Positions 44,920-54,081 are shown, counted from the stretch's first letter. The stretch: DNA of 64,000 nt from Rhodanobacter denitrificans (GCA_003241385.1 QFPO01000018.1:3815-67814); one strand, 5' to 3'. Notes: a model not told the origin generated them from the sequence alone. Made by a program: numbers and translations.

Positions 44920-45750
44920 ATGGCTTCGATACATCGGCCTCCGGTTCCGGCGCTGCGCGGCCTCGTCGCGTCGGTCTGGGCGCAGGATCCAGGTCCGTCC
45001 GCGCCGGCGGCGCGGCATGCCGCGCTCGAACACGTGCTGCCGACCGGTGCGACGCATATCGCCGTGCGCATCGGCGGCGAGCCGCTGCGGATCTTCGACG
45101 ATGCGGCCGATCGGCGCGGGCATCGTCTCGGTCATGCGGTGGTCGGCGGCGCGCGCACGGCCTATCACCTGCGCGACATCTCGCAGCCGTCGGTCTCGGT
45201 CGGTGCCGTGCTGCGCCCGGGGGCGGCGGCCGTTCTGCTCGGCGCACCCGAATCCGCACTGGCCGGGCACCATACGCCGCTGGAATGCCTGCCGGCCGCC
45301 GGCGAGGTCGATGCGCTGCTGTCGGCATTGCATGCGTGCGGCGAGGCGGTGACGCGTCTGGCCGTCTTCGAGCACTGGCTGTGCGGACGTGCCGCAGGCC
45401 GGGGCTGCGCCGTGCATCCGGCCCTGGCCGGAATCCTGCTGCGACCCGGTCGTCACGGCCTGCGCGTCGGCGAACTGGTGCAGGAGAGCGGGCTCAGTCA
45501 TCGGCATTGCATCGCGATGTTCCGGCAGGCGACCGGGCTGGCGCCGGCCGAGTGGCTGCGGCTGCAGCGCTTCTCGCATGCGTTGGATCTGGCGTGCGAT
45601 CCGTCCCTGGGTTGGGCCGAGATCGCGGCCGCGAGCGGCTTCGCGGACCAGGCGCATCTGTCCAACACGTTCCGCGCCGTAGCGGGGCTGACGCCGTCCG
45701 CGTGGCGGCTGCGGGCGGATCCCGCTACGCCGCGCCACGTGCCGCGCTGA
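44920..45750 (+). CDS. AraC-family regulator (DUF6597-like N-terminus)
   Basis: A 276-residue regulator. The N-terminal domain (RPPVPALRGLVASVWAQDPG...LEHVLPTGATHIAVRIGG) matches the short beta-sheet domain of the AraC group whose first residues read 'P...L..yV.slW'. The C-terminal helix-turn-helix pair spans about 165-265 (VGELVQESGLSHRHCIAMFR, AAASGFADQAHLSNTFRAVAG). It precedes the VOC gene by 79 nt on the same strand and may control it. The 200 nt upstream (44717-44919) contain no gene. Confidence 0.85.
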   Translation: MASIHRPPVPALRGLVASVWAQDPGPSAPAARHAALEHVLPTGATHIAVRIGGEPLRIFDDAADRRGHRLGHAVVGGARTAYHLRDISQPSVSVGAVLRPGAAAVLLGAPESALAGHHTPLECLPAAGEVDALLSALHACGEAVTRLAVFEHWLCGRAAGRGCAVHPALAGILLRPGRHGLRVGELVQESGLSHRHCIAMFRQATGLAPAEWLRLQRFSHALDLACDPSLGWAEIAAASGFADQAHLSNTFRAVAGLTPSAWRLRADPATPRHVPR

Positions 45751-45829
45751 AAGCCGACAGGTCAAATCGCTGCAAGACGGCGCGGGGGCGTGACTTCACA
45801 ATGGCGCATCGTCCAACGAGGGAGTCGCC

Positions 45830-46276
45830 ATGGCCGTCCAGGAACTCTATGCCTATCTGTGCGTGCGCGATGCCGCGGCCGCAATCGATTTCTACGCGCG
45901 CGCGTTCGGCGCGCGTGAGCTGTTCCGCCGGACCGAGCCCGGCGGCCGGGTCGGTCATGCCGAGATCGATCTGGACGGCCATGTGCTGATGCTGTCGGAG
46001 GAGTATCCGGAGCTGGGCGTGCGCAGTCCCGATGGTCTCGCCGCGACGGCGGTTACGCTGCACCTGCACGTGGAGGATGCCGATGCGCTGGTCGCGCGCG
46101 CCGTGGCGGCCGGCGGCACGCTCGAGCGCGGTCTGCAGGACCATTTCTACGGCGAGCGCTCCGGCACGGTGCGCGATCCGTTCGGTCACCGCTGGCTGAT
46201 CGGCCATGCGATCGAGACGGTGACGCCGGAGGAGATGCAGCGGCGCTACACGGCCCTGTTCGAATCGGCGTCCTGA
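45830..46276 (+). CDS. VOC/glyoxalase-family protein
   Basis: A 148-residue protein of the vicinal oxygen chelate superfamily with two beta-alpha-beta-beta-beta modules: LYAYLCVRDAAAAIDFYARAFGA at the start and a second module with VTLHLHVEDADALVARAVAAGG and the closing DPFGHRWLIGHAIE. It is of the PhnB-like type, whose members include resistance proteins, isomerases and demethylases; the substrate cannot be told. Downstream of the AraC regulator. Confidence 0.85.
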   Translation: MAVQELYAYLCVRDAAAAIDFYARAFGARELFRRTEPGGRVGHAEIDLDGHVLMLSEEYPELGVRSPDGLAATAVTLHLHVEDADALVARAVAAGGTLERGLQDHFYGERSGTVRDPFGHRWLIGHAIETVTPEEMQRRYTALFESAS

Positions 46277-46537
46277 CGACATCGCGTCGTCGCGATACGG
46301 CCGCCGCTCGCCGCGTCGCCGCTCGGCTCGTCGTCCGCGCGGCCGGCTCGCTCTTCGAGCTCCGAGGTCACGATGCATGCCCGGACGGATGCCGAGTCGT
46401 CCACACGGCTGCCCTCGTCGGTGCCGGCATCGGCCTGCGCGCGCCGTATGCCGATGCGCGGCATTGATCGCGCGCGTGCACGACACCATGCGCGATGCCG
46501 CCACCGACGCGCCACGGCCACGCCGTATGCTGCGGCC

Positions 46538-47416
46538 ATGCATTCGGACGCATCTTCGGCACCGTTGCGCGGCCAGCGGATGCAGGCGACGCCGCTCGCG
46601 CCGCGCCTGCGTCCGGGCAGCGGCGCGGCCGGCATCGAGCGCCTGGAAGCGGCCTTCGCCGGGCGGCCGTTCGCGCCGCATCGGCACGACACCTATGCGA
46701 TCGGCATCACCTCGGCCGGCGTGCAGACGTTCGGCTACCGCGGCGCGCGCCGCCATTGCCTCGTCGGCGACGCGCATGTGCTGCATCCGGACGAGCTGCA
46801 CGACGGCGCCGCCGGCACCGAGGCCGGATTCGGCTATCGGATTCTCTACGTCGATCCGGCGGCGATCCGGCACGCGATCGGCGGACGCCCACTGCCGTTC
46901 GTCGCCGATCCGGTGATCCGCACCGATGCGGTCGACGCCGGCTTGCGCGCCTGTCTGGCCGATCTCGACGCGCCGCTCGATGAGCTCGATGCGACCCAGA
47001 TGCTCGCGTCGGTCGGCGATCTGCTGCTGCGCCACGCGCATGCGCAGCCGCTGCGTGCCGCGCCGCTGGCCTTGCCGGCGCTGCTGCGCGTGCGCGATCT
47101 GATCGTCGCCGACCCGGCCGCGCGGCAGCCGATGAGCGTCTACGAAGCCGTCGCAGGCCTCGATCGCTGGACGATCGCACGGCAGTTCCGCCTCGCGTTC
47201 GGCACCAGTCCGACGCGGTTCCGCACGATGCGCCGGCTCGACCGTGCGCGGCGGGCGATCGCCGCCGGAGACCCATTGCGCGATGCCGCGTTGGAAGCGG
47301 GCTTCGCGGACCAGAGCCATCTGACGCGGCTGTTCAAGCGCGCCTACGGCATGACGCCGGCGACCTGGGCCACGGCGCTCGCGCCGAACGGCCGCGCGGT
47401 CACAGCCCGCCGGTGA
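46538..47416 (+). CDS. AraC-family regulator
   Basis: A 292-residue regulator. N-terminal AraC-binding cupin (FAPHRHDTYAIGITSAGVQTF, LVGDAHVLHPDELHDGAAG) and C-terminal HTH pair near 200-275 (VAGLDRWTIARQFRLAFGTSPTRF in two parts; AGFADQSHLTRLFKRAYG). The ATG at 46538 is chosen because the conserved domain starts soon after; the open frame to 46373 has no motif. Its 3' end overlaps the convergent SDR gene by 17 nt. Regulators of this form are often beside LysE-type exporters, but none is here. Confidence 0.84.
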   Translation: MHSDASSAPLRGQRMQATPLAPRLRPGSGAAGIERLEAAFAGRPFAPHRHDTYAIGITSAGVQTFGYRGARRHCLVGDAHVLHPDELHDGAAGTEAGFGYRILYVDPAAIRHAIGGRPLPFVADPVIRTDAVDAGLRACLADLDAPLDELDATQMLASVGDLLLRHAHAQPLRAAPLALPALLRVRDLIVADPAARQPMSVYEAVAGLDRWTIARQFRLAFGTSPTRFRTMRRLDRARRAIAAGDPLRDAALEAGFADQSHLTRLFKRAYGMTPATWATALAPNGRAVTARR

Positions 47417-48158
47417 CCGGCAGCACTGCGCCGGTGACGTAGGACGCCTGCGCCGACATCAGCCAGGCGACCGCGGCTGCGATCTCGTCGGGCCGGGCGG
47501 GACGGCCCATCGGGATTCGCGCGGCGACGCGCGCCGCGCGATCGGGCATGCCGGCGCGGGCGTGAATCGTCGTGTCGGCGGTGCCGGGCGCGACCGCATT
47601 GACGCGGATGCGATCGGCGGCGAGCTCGCGCGCGAGACCGACGCTGAGCGTGTCCAGCGCGGCCTTGGTCGCTGCATAGGCGACGTACTCGTGCGGCGAG
47701 CCGGTGCGCGCGGCGACCGAGGAGACGTTGACGATCGCCGCCTCGATGCCGCGGCCGCGCCAGCGCCGTGCGGCCTCGCGGCACAGCCTCACGCTCGCGA
47801 CCAGATTGACCGCGACGACGCGCTGCAGCTCCTCGTCGCTCAGCTGCGCGAACGGTCCGATCCGGCCGGTGACACCGGCATTGTTGACGAGGCCGGTCAC
47901 GGTGCCGAGCGCTTCGGCCGCGTCGAACAGCTGCCGCGGTGCATCGTCGGCCGTCACGTCGATGCGCACCGCCTGCACCACGCGGCCGGCGTCGTGCAGC
48001 GCGGTCTCCACCGCGGCGGCTTCGTCGTCCGAATGCGAGTGCGCGAACACGACGGCGTGACCGTCGGCGCAGAGCCGCTCGACGATGCAGCGGCCGATGC
48101 CGCGCGATCCGCCGGTGACGATCGTGACCGGGCGCGCGCCGGCTGCGGCTACGGTCAC
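47400..48158 (-). CDS. SDR-family oxidoreductase (FabG-like)
   Basis: A 252-residue classical SDR: cofactor motif TGGSRGIG near 15-22, NNAG near 93, catalytic Ser in NVSSVAARTG, and YAATK (Y-x3-K), all intact; C-terminal YVTGAVLPVTGG. The GTG start at 48158 overlaps the TGA of the preceding dehydrogenase gene (GTGA), so both are co-translated; the open frame upstream to 48569 lies inside that gene and is rejected. The pair may form a short catabolic route for a hydroxy acid; the substrate is unknown. Confidence 0.88.
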   Translation of the reverse strand: MTVAAAGARPVTIVTGGSRGIGRCIVERLCADGHAVVFAHSHSDDEAAAVETALHDAGRVVQAVRIDVTADDAPRQLFDAAEALGTVTGLVNNAGVTGRIGPFAQLSDEELQRVVAVNLVASVRLCREAARRWRGRGIEAAIVNVSSVAARTGSPHEYVAYAATKAALDTLSVGLARELAADRIRVNAVAPGTADTTIHARAGMPDRAARVAARIPMGRPARPDEIAAAVAWLMSAQASYVTGAVLPVTGGL

Positions 48159-49045
48159 GAGGCGGCATCCGGCACGGCGTCGGTCCGCGCCTCGATCGCA
48201 CGGATCACCGCGGCCATGTCGGCCCCGCCGTGGCCGAGCGCGAGCGTCTCGGCATACAGCGCATGGCAGACGTCGAGCAGCGGCGAGGCGATCCGCGCGC
48301 CGCGGGCGGCCTCGGCGATCAGGCGGTTGTTCTTGAGCACGTCGCCGATCGCGGCCTGCACCGAGTAGTCGCCGGCGACGAGCTTGGCGGTCTTGGCACG
48401 CGAGACGATGCTCGCCATCGGGCCGGCATCGAGCACCTCGGCGACCTGCTGCAGATCCAGGCCCTGGCGCGCGGCGAAATGCATCGCCTCGCACAGACCG
48501 GTCACCTGCGTGATCAGGAACAGATTGACCGCCAGCTTCATCCGCGAGGCGCCGGGCACGGCGCCGCAATCGGTGGTCCGCCGGCAGATCGGCGCGAGCA
48601 GTGGCCGGACCGGGTCGATCGCGGCCGCGTCGCCGGCCAGCATCGCGATCAGCTCGCCGCGTTCGGCCGGGCCGCGCGAGCCGGAGACCGGCGCCTCGAC
48701 GTAGCGGCCGCCGGCGGCACCGATCTCGTCGCCGAGCCGGCGCGACCGTTCCGGCGCGATCGTGCCCATCTGGACGATCGTGCGTCCGGCGACGCGATCG
48801 CCGAAGGACGAGGTGCCGCGTGCGAGCACCGCGTCGATCGCGGCCTCGTCGGCCAGCATCAGCAGCACGATCTGCGCGCGCGAGAACACCTCGGCGGCAT
48901 CGGCCGCGATCTCGGCACCGGCCGCGTGCAGCGGCGCGCAGCGTTCCGGCGAGCGGTTCCAGACCAGCAGCCGTTGGCCGGCCTGCGCGAGGCGCAGCGC
49001 CATCGGCTGGCCCATGACGCCGAGTCCGATGAAACCGATCGGCAT
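48155..49045 (-). CDS. NAD(P)-dependent beta-hydroxyacid dehydrogenase (HIBADH family)
   Basis: A 296-residue protein of the 3-hydroxyisobutyrate/tartronate-semialdehyde/succinic-semialdehyde reductase family. N-terminal Rossmann IGFIGLGVMGQPMALRLAQAG; substrate motif EAPVSGSRGPAERGELIAM near 117; catalytic K170 in GASRMKLAVN; all-helical C-terminal domain. ATG 49045 has AGGAG 7-8 nt upstream. Overlaps the downstream SDR gene by 4 nt. Exact substrate undetermined; a GlyR1/GHBDH-type succinic-semialdehyde or glyoxylate reductase is possible. Confidence 0.88.
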   Translation of the reverse strand: MPIGFIGLGVMGQPMALRLAQAGQRLLVWNRSPERCAPLHAAGAEIAADAAEVFSRAQIVLLMLADEAAIDAVLARGTSSFGDRVAGRTIVQMGTIAPERSRRLGDEIGAAGGRYVEAPVSGSRGPAERGELIAMLAGDAAAIDPVRPLLAPICRRTTDCGAVPGASRMKLAVNLFLITQVTGLCEAMHFAARQGLDLQQVAEVLDAGPMASIVSRAKTAKLVAGDYSVQAAIGDVLKNNRLIAEAARGARIASPLLDVCHALYAETLALGHGGADMAAVIRAIEARTDAVPDAAS

Positions 49046-49429
49046 GTTCGTCTCCTGATTCGAGTCGGGTGGCGCCGCGGGACGGGCGCCTGCGGCACGA
49101 CTACGGTAGCGGGCGCACGCGCGATCGTCTTGAACGTTCGTGCAGCGCGCGCGTGGCAGGCGTCGGCGATCGCCCGCGCTGCCGGGTAGCGCGCAGTGTT
49201 CCAGGCTGCGTCGTGACCCGCGCGTCACGGCGTGCTCCGCCGTACGCGCGTCGCGAGCGACGCGTGCCGGGTCATGCTCGATGTGACATGGCCGCGGCGA
49301 GGGCGTTTCGCGTCGCGCGCCACCGCGCGGACGGGACGGCGCTGCGTTCGTGTCGGCGCGGACGCCGATCGAAGCGATGGAGACGGGGCCGGCGTCGGAC
49401 GGTCCCGGCCGCACGCGGGCTCAGGTCGC
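49046..49429. other. Intergenic stretch, no gene seen
   Basis: This 384-nt stretch lies between the end of the kinase gene (minus strand) and the start of the dehydrogenase (minus strand). Open frames here are antisense to neighbours or without motif. It should hold the dehydrogenase promoter; none is obvious. Confidence 0.45.
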
Positions 49430-50878
49430 TCAGGTCGCCCGGGCATCCTGTCTGGGGCGGATGTCGGCGGCGTGCACGTGCGTGGCACGATCGGCCTGCG
49501 ACCCGGCGCCGGTACCGGCGGGCAGCTGGATCTCGACACCGAGGCCGCGCCCGTCCAGCCCGACGCCGCAGCGCACCTGTCCGCCGTGCGAGGCGACGAC
49601 GCGTTCGACCAGCGACAGGCCCAGGCCGATGCCTTGCGTCCGGCGACCGTTCTCGGCGCGGTAGAACCGTTCGAACACGCGCCGGCTTTCGCTGTCGGGT
49701 ATGCCCGGCCCGTCGTCGGCGACGATCAGGGTCGCCCTGCGGTCATGTCCCTCGCCGTCGAGGCGGGTCTCGACCCGTACGCGTGTGCCGGGCGTGCCGT
49801 GGCGCAGCGCATTGTCGAGCAGGTTGCGGACCATGATGCCGAGTTCGTCGATGTCGCCGCGCACCGGCGCGTGCCGGTTTTCGATCTCGATCGTGCGGCC
49901 GGCGCGCTGCGCGAGCAGCGCGAACTCGTCGGCGACCATGCCGGCGATCCAGGACAGATCCACGTCCGCCGCGCGGACGGCTGCGCCGCCGGTCTCGACC
50001 CGGGCCGCATCGAGCAACTGCTGCGCCAGTCGCGAGGTACGTTCGATGCCGGCGATGAGATGGTCCAGTGCCTCGCGTGCCTCGTCGCGATCGCCCGCGT
50101 GCTCGAGCACCTGGGCCTGCGCGAGCAAGGCCGCCAGCGGCGTGCGCAGCTCGTGCGCGGCCTCGCCGAGAAATTCGCGCTCGTGCTGGAGCGCGTGTGC
50201 CAGACGCGCCATCAGCGCGTTGAATGCGCGCACCAGCGGCGTGAACTCGTCCGGCAGTCCGCGTTCCGGCAGCGGCGTCAGATCGAGCGGCGCACGCGTG
50301 GCCAGCGAGGCGCTGACCCGCGCCACCGGCCGCAGCGACCAGTGGATCACCAGCCAGATCGCGATGCCGATGCAGAGCAGCAGCGAGATCGCCGTCGCCA
50401 GGCTGGTGTTGAACCAGCGCCGCAACTCCGCCCGCAGCGCCGACTCCGGCAGGCCGACCTGCACCTGCACGCGCCGCTGCGTGTCGCTGATCGCGACCGT
50501 CCGCCACGGTGCGCCGGCGATGCGGACGTCCGCGAAGCCGTCCGTGAAGTCGGGGACCAGGGCGTGTTCCGGTGCCGGCCGCGACGACATCAGGCGACGG
50601 CCCGACCCGCGCTCCCAGACCTGGAATCCCAGTGCGGAGAACTTGCCGCTGGTCGGCCTCGCCTCGCCGTCGAGCGCAAGCTGCTGCTGCCGGCCGGCGG
50701 TTGCGATGTCGGTCGGAAGCGACTGCAGAATCTGCTCGGCGACGTTGCGCAGCATGCCGTCGACATCGCCGTACTGGCGCGCCGTCATCTCCTGATACTG
50801 GATCGCGAACCAGCCCGCCCAGGCCGTCAGCATGACGGCCGCGAGTGCGATCAGCAGTCGGGTACGCAGCGCGTGCAT
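49430..50878 (-). CDS. Sensor histidine kinase, chromosomal copy
   Basis: A 482-residue membrane kinase: TM1 about 7-27, periplasmic sensor about 30-155 (the GFQVWERGSGRRLMSS segment resembles VFQVWNNRTT of the island kinase), TM2 about 160-180, HAMP-like linker, H242 in GEAAHELRTPLAAL, N box MVRNLLDNALRHG, and G boxes DDGPGIPDSE and GIGLGLSL. Starts immediately after the regulator's TGA (TGA-ATG) and is thus coupled to it. The H box falls at the same distance from the N-terminus as in the island kinase, showing common ancestry. The 45-residue C-terminal tail after the last G box is unusual and rich in His/Arg/Asp. Confidence 0.92.
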   Translation of the reverse strand: MHALRTRLLIALAAVMLTAWAGWFAIQYQEMTARQYGDVDGMLRNVAEQILQSLPTDIATAGRQQQLALDGEARPTSGKFSALGFQVWERGSGRRLMSSRPAPEHALVPDFTDGFADVRIAGAPWRTVAISDTQRRVQVQVGLPESALRAELRRWFNTSLATAISLLLCIGIAIWLVIHWSLRPVARVSASLATRAPLDLTPLPERGLPDEFTPLVRAFNALMARLAHALQHEREFLGEAAHELRTPLAALLAQAQVLEHAGDRDEAREALDHLIAGIERTSRLAQQLLDAARVETGGAAVRAADVDLSWIAGMVADEFALLAQRAGRTIEIENRHAPVRGDIDELGIMVRNLLDNALRHGTPGTRVRVETRLDGEGHDRRATLIVADDGPGIPDSESRRVFERFYRAENGRRTQGIGLGLSLVERVVASHGGQVRCGVGLDGRGLGVEIQLPAGTGAGSQADRATHVHAADIRPRQDARAT

Positions 50879-51577
50879 TCAGTTCTCGTCCCCGATGCGA
50901 TACCCGAAACCGAGCTCGGTCACCACCACGTCGTCGCCGAGCTTGCGCCGCAGCTGGTGCACGTAGACCGCGACGGTGTTGCTGCCGATCTCCGCGTCGC
51001 TTCCGTACAGCCGGTCCTGCAGCTGGTCGCGGCTGAGCACGCGGCCGCCGGACTCGAACAGCACGCGCAGGATGCGGAACTCGTTCGCGCTGAGGCCGAT
51101 GCGCCGGCCGCCGCGCGTCACGGTCTGTGCGGCCGGATCGATCTCGACGTCGCGCCAGCGCAGCATCGGCGTCACCGCGCCGCGGCTGCGCCGCAGCACG
51201 GCGCGCAGCCGCGCCAGCATCTCGTCGCGCTGGAACGGCTTGACGATGTAGTCGTCGGCGCCGGCGTCCAGGCCGCGGACGCGATCGCTCAGCTGGTCGC
51301 GCGCGGTGATGATCAGCACCGGCGTCGGATCGTAGTGGGCCCGCATCGTCGCCAGTAGATCCAGACCGGAGCCGCCGGGCAGTCCGAGGTCGAGCAGGAC
51401 CGCGACGAAGGCGTGGTCGACCAGGGCCAGCCGCGCCGCCCCGGCGTTCTCGCAATGGACGACCTGCCAGCCTTCCTGGCCGAGCACGGCGGTCAGCGCG
51501 CGGCCGAGCATCGGGTCGTCTTCGACGAGGAGGATCGCGTCCACGGTGTTGCACACGAGGCAGGAGTGATCGGCCAT
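50879..51577 (-). CDS. OmpR/QseB-type response regulator, chromosomal copy
   Basis: A regulator of 232 residues, or 221 if the GTG at 51544 (MDAILLVEDDPMLG) is used. That start aligns with the island paralogue, while the longer N-terminus contains a CLVC pair not seen in the family. D63 in LLDLGLPGGSG is the phosphoacceptor and DDYIVKPF carries the conserved Lys. Winged helix SLSANEFRILRVLFE-like region and EIGSNTVAVYVHQLRRKLG recognition helix; the latter is nearly identical to the island copy, which predicts the same DNA site. Divergent from the MFS-MipA-SDR operon. Confidence 0.92.
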   Translation of the reverse strand: MADHSCLVCNTVDAILLVEDDPMLGRALTAVLGQEGWQVVHCENAGAARLALVDHAFVAVLLDLGLPGGSGLDLLATMRAHYDPTPVLIITARDQLSDRVRGLDAGADDYIVKPFQRDEMLARLRAVLRRSRGAVTPMLRWRDVEIDPAAQTVTRGGRRIGLSANEFRILRVLFESGGRVLSRDQLQDRLYGSDAEIGSNTVAVYVHQLRRKLGDDVVVTELGFGYRIGDEN

Positions 51578-51655
51578 GTTCTCACGTCGCGATGAGGACG
51601 GGATTAAGACCCGTGTGCGCGGCGTGCGCGGCGCCCTGGGCTGCGGCGGCAGCGC

Positions 51656-51688
51656 CTTAAACGCGACTTAATCGCCTCGCCGAACACT
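51656..51688 (+). promoter_or_regulatory. OmpR/PmrA-type box and -10 for the chromosomal MFS-MipA-SDR operon
   Basis: CTTAAA-N5-CTTAAT (51656-51672) followed after exactly 10 nt by AACACT (51683-51688), between the divergent regulator (51577) and MFS gene (51793). A further single ATTAAG at 51603-51608 may help drive the regulator gene. Confidence 0.6.
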
Positions 51689-51792
51689 GCGTCGGACGCT
51701 CGGTGAGGAACCGGGCGATGCGCACGATCCGGCGTGGCCCGCCGATCGAGCGCTCTGCGCTCGAACCCCCTGCGAACGAGGATCCACTTCCG

Positions 51793-53205
51793 ATGAGCCG
51801 AGATGCCACACCGACGAGCGGTGGTCGGAGCCTGCTGCGGACCGCACTGAGCCTGCGCCGCGAGGAGGTCGGTCCGGTTCTGATCGCCGCGTCGTTCTTC
51901 TTCTGCGTGCTGACCGCGCTGATGCTGTTGCGTCCCGCGCGCGACGCGCTCGGCATGGAGCGCGGTATCGAGAGCATCCGCTGGCTGTTCGCCGGCACCG
52001 TGCTGGTGACGCTGGCGATCAATCCCGTGTTCGGATGGCTGGTCGGCCGTCTGAGGCGGCTTCAGGTCATCGCGGTGACCTACGGCTTCTTCGTACTGAG
52101 CCTGGTCGGGTTCTGGGTGCTGCTGAGGTTCGCGCCCGGCGCGGTCGGCGAGCGCAGCGGACAGGTGTTCTACGTCTGGTTCAGCGTGTTCAACCTGTTC
52201 GTGACGATGGTGTTCTGGGCGCTGCTGGCCGACCGCTTCGGCAGCGATCAGGGCAAGCGCTGCTTCGCGCTGATCTCGGCCGGCGGCACGCTCGGCGCCA
52301 TCGTCGGTCCCTGGCTCACCTCGCGCCTGGCCGAGCCGCTCGGTACGCCGAGTCTGCTGCTGGTCGCGAGCGGATTCCTGCTGCTGGCGCTGGTCGCGGC
52401 CAGGCTGCTCGTGCGGATGACGCCTGATCGGATCGACGCCGACGCAGCCGATGCCGGCGCGAGCGCGGCGGACGAGATCGGATCGATCGGCGGCAGTGCC
52501 TGGGCGGGCCTGCACGCGGTGTTCCGGTCGCGCTACCTGGCCGGCATCGCCGGCTACGTGCTGCTGATGACCGTGCTCGCGACCTTCATCTACTTCACGC
52601 GTCTGCATATGGTCGCAGCGGTGTCGGACGACGTCGACGCGCGCGCGGCGCTCCTCGGCAACATCGACCTGTGGACACAGGTGGCCGTCCTGGTCCTGCA
52701 GCTCGGCCTGACCGGAAGGCTGATCGAGCGGTTCGGCTTCGGCTGGGCGCTGGCGTTGCTGCCGATCGCCACCGCCGCCGGCTTCATCGGTCTGGCCGTC
52801 TACGGCTCGTTCGTGGTGCTGATCGGGCTCGAGGCCGTCAATCGTGCCGTACAGCGCGGTATCGCCCGGCCGGCGCGGGAGGCGCTGTTCACTGTGGTCA
52901 GCCGCGAGGAGAAGTACAAGGCCAAGGCCTTCATCGACACCTTCGTCTATCGCGCAGGCGACGTCGTCGGCGCGCAGGTCGAGGGCGTCCTCGGACGACT
53001 CGGACTGGCCGTCGGCGGACTGGCCGGCGTGGTCGTGCCGATGGCGCTGCTCTGGGCTGCACTGGGCATCTGGCTCGGTCGTGCGCAATGGCGGCGGGCG
53101 TCCGGGTCAGCGGCGGACGCCGCGTCCGCATCGCCCGATGCCGTGCGCGACGCCCCCGTTCTGCCCGCAGTGCACATTGCTTTCGCCTCCACACGGCGCT
53201 TCTGA
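51793..53205 (+). CDS. MFS/NTP-exchange-type transporter, chromosomal copy
   Basis: A 470-residue, about 12-helix inner-membrane protein with the same blocks as the island protein at 15422-16789, many identical for 20 or more residues: SFFFCVLTALMLLRPARDAL, RSGQVFYVWFSVFNLFVTMV and REEKYKAKAFIDTFVYR. The C-terminal tails differ. The start ATG at 51793 aligns with the paralogue. Substrate unknown; distant relation to ATP/ADP translocases. First gene of an operon with the MipA (58-nt gap) and SDR genes. Confidence 0.8.
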   Translation: MSRDATPTSGGRSLLRTALSLRREEVGPVLIAASFFFCVLTALMLLRPARDALGMERGIESIRWLFAGTVLVTLAINPVFGWLVGRLRRLQVIAVTYGFFVLSLVGFWVLLRFAPGAVGERSGQVFYVWFSVFNLFVTMVFWALLADRFGSDQGKRCFALISAGGTLGAIVGPWLTSRLAEPLGTPSLLLVASGFLLLALVAARLLVRMTPDRIDADAADAGASAADEIGSIGGSAWAGLHAVFRSRYLAGIAGYVLLMTVLATFIYFTRLHMVAAVSDDVDARAALLGNIDLWTQVAVLVLQLGLTGRLIERFGFGWALALLPIATAAGFIGLAVYGSFVVLIGLEAVNRAVQRGIARPAREALFTVVSREEKYKAKAFIDTFVYRAGDVVGAQVEGVLGRLGLAVGGLAGVVVPMALLWAALGIWLGRAQWRRASGSAADAASASPDAVRDAPVLPAVHIAFASTRRF

Positions 53206-53263
53206 CGTCGCCCGCCCGGGCGGCCGTCGCGCCGATTCCATTCCTCGCCACCGGACTCATCGA

Positions 53264-54058
53264 ATGAATGCGACATTCCGCAATACGGTTTCACGGCTCG
53301 TTCTGCTCGCGCTGCCGGCCAGCGCACTCGCTCAGGAACCGGCACCGCCGGCCGGCATCTGGTCGGTCGGTATCGGTGCCGCCGTCATCGACAGCCCCTA
53401 TGCGGGCGAAGGGTCTCGCGTCCGGCCCTTCCCGTTGATCACCTACGAAGGAGAGCGCTTCTTCTTCCGCGGCATCTCCGGCGGCGCGCATCTGTATCGG
53501 TCGGGCGGGTTCACCGTCGACGCGCTCGTCTCCGCGCGGCTTCAGGGCTTCGACATCGACGACCTCGGCAGCGCCGAGCTGCTCGCCAATGGGCTGGATG
53601 CAAGCCGCCTGAGCGACCGCGACGACGGTCTCGACGCCGGCTTTCGCGCGAGCTACGGCTCGACCTGGGGAACGGTCGCGTTCGAGGCCGTTCACGACGT
53701 GACCGACGCCAGCGGCGGATACGAGCTTTCTCTGGACTATCGCTACACCTGGCGTTTCGACCGCACCGCGCTCACGGCCGAGGCAGGCGCGAGCTGGCTG
53801 TCCGCGGATCTGGCCGGCTACTACTTCGGAACGCTCGACGAAGAAGTCGCGCGAGGTGTGGCCGCGTACTCGCCGGGGTCGTCGATCGTGCCCAATGTGG
53901 GTCTCACGGTGACGCACGCGATCGGATCGAGCCGATGGCAGCTCATCGGGTCGGCCCAGTACCAGTTCCTGCCGAGCGAACTGGCCGACAGCCCGCTGCT
54001 CGAGCGCGATCGCGACGGGTTCGGCCGCGTGATGCTCGGTCTGAGCAGGCGTTTCTGA
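53264..54058 (+). CDS. MipA/OmpV-family outer-membrane protein, chromosomal copy
   Basis: A 264-residue barrel protein. Signal peptide 1-23 (SRLVLLALPASALAQ), then the family start WSVGIGAAVIDSPYAGEG, PFPLITYEGERFFFRG, and a C-terminal MLGLSRRF ending in Phe. It is clearly more diverged from the island MipA than the MFS pair is, so the two modules did not arise from a single recent block duplication. Between the MFS and SDR genes on the same strand. Confidence 0.88.
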   Translation: MNATFRNTVSRLVLLALPASALAQEPAPPAGIWSVGIGAAVIDSPYAGEGSRVRPFPLITYEGERFFFRGISGGAHLYRSGGFTVDALVSARLQGFDIDDLGSAELLANGLDASRLSDRDDGLDAGFRASYGSTWGTVAFEAVHDVTDASGGYELSLDYRYTWRFDRTALTAEAGASWLSADLAGYYFGTLDEEVARGVAAYSPGSSIVPNVGLTVTHAIGSSRWQLIGSAQYQFLPSELADSPLLERDRDGFGRVMLGLSRRF

Positions 54059-54081
54059 GCCGGCGGACGGCCGGCGATGCG

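Noticed and set aside
51602..51608. Single ATTAAG as a full sixth OmpR-type box for the chromosomal regulator gene
   Set aside because: The partner hexamer at the 5-nt spacing is missing and no -10-like hexamer lies 10 nt away.
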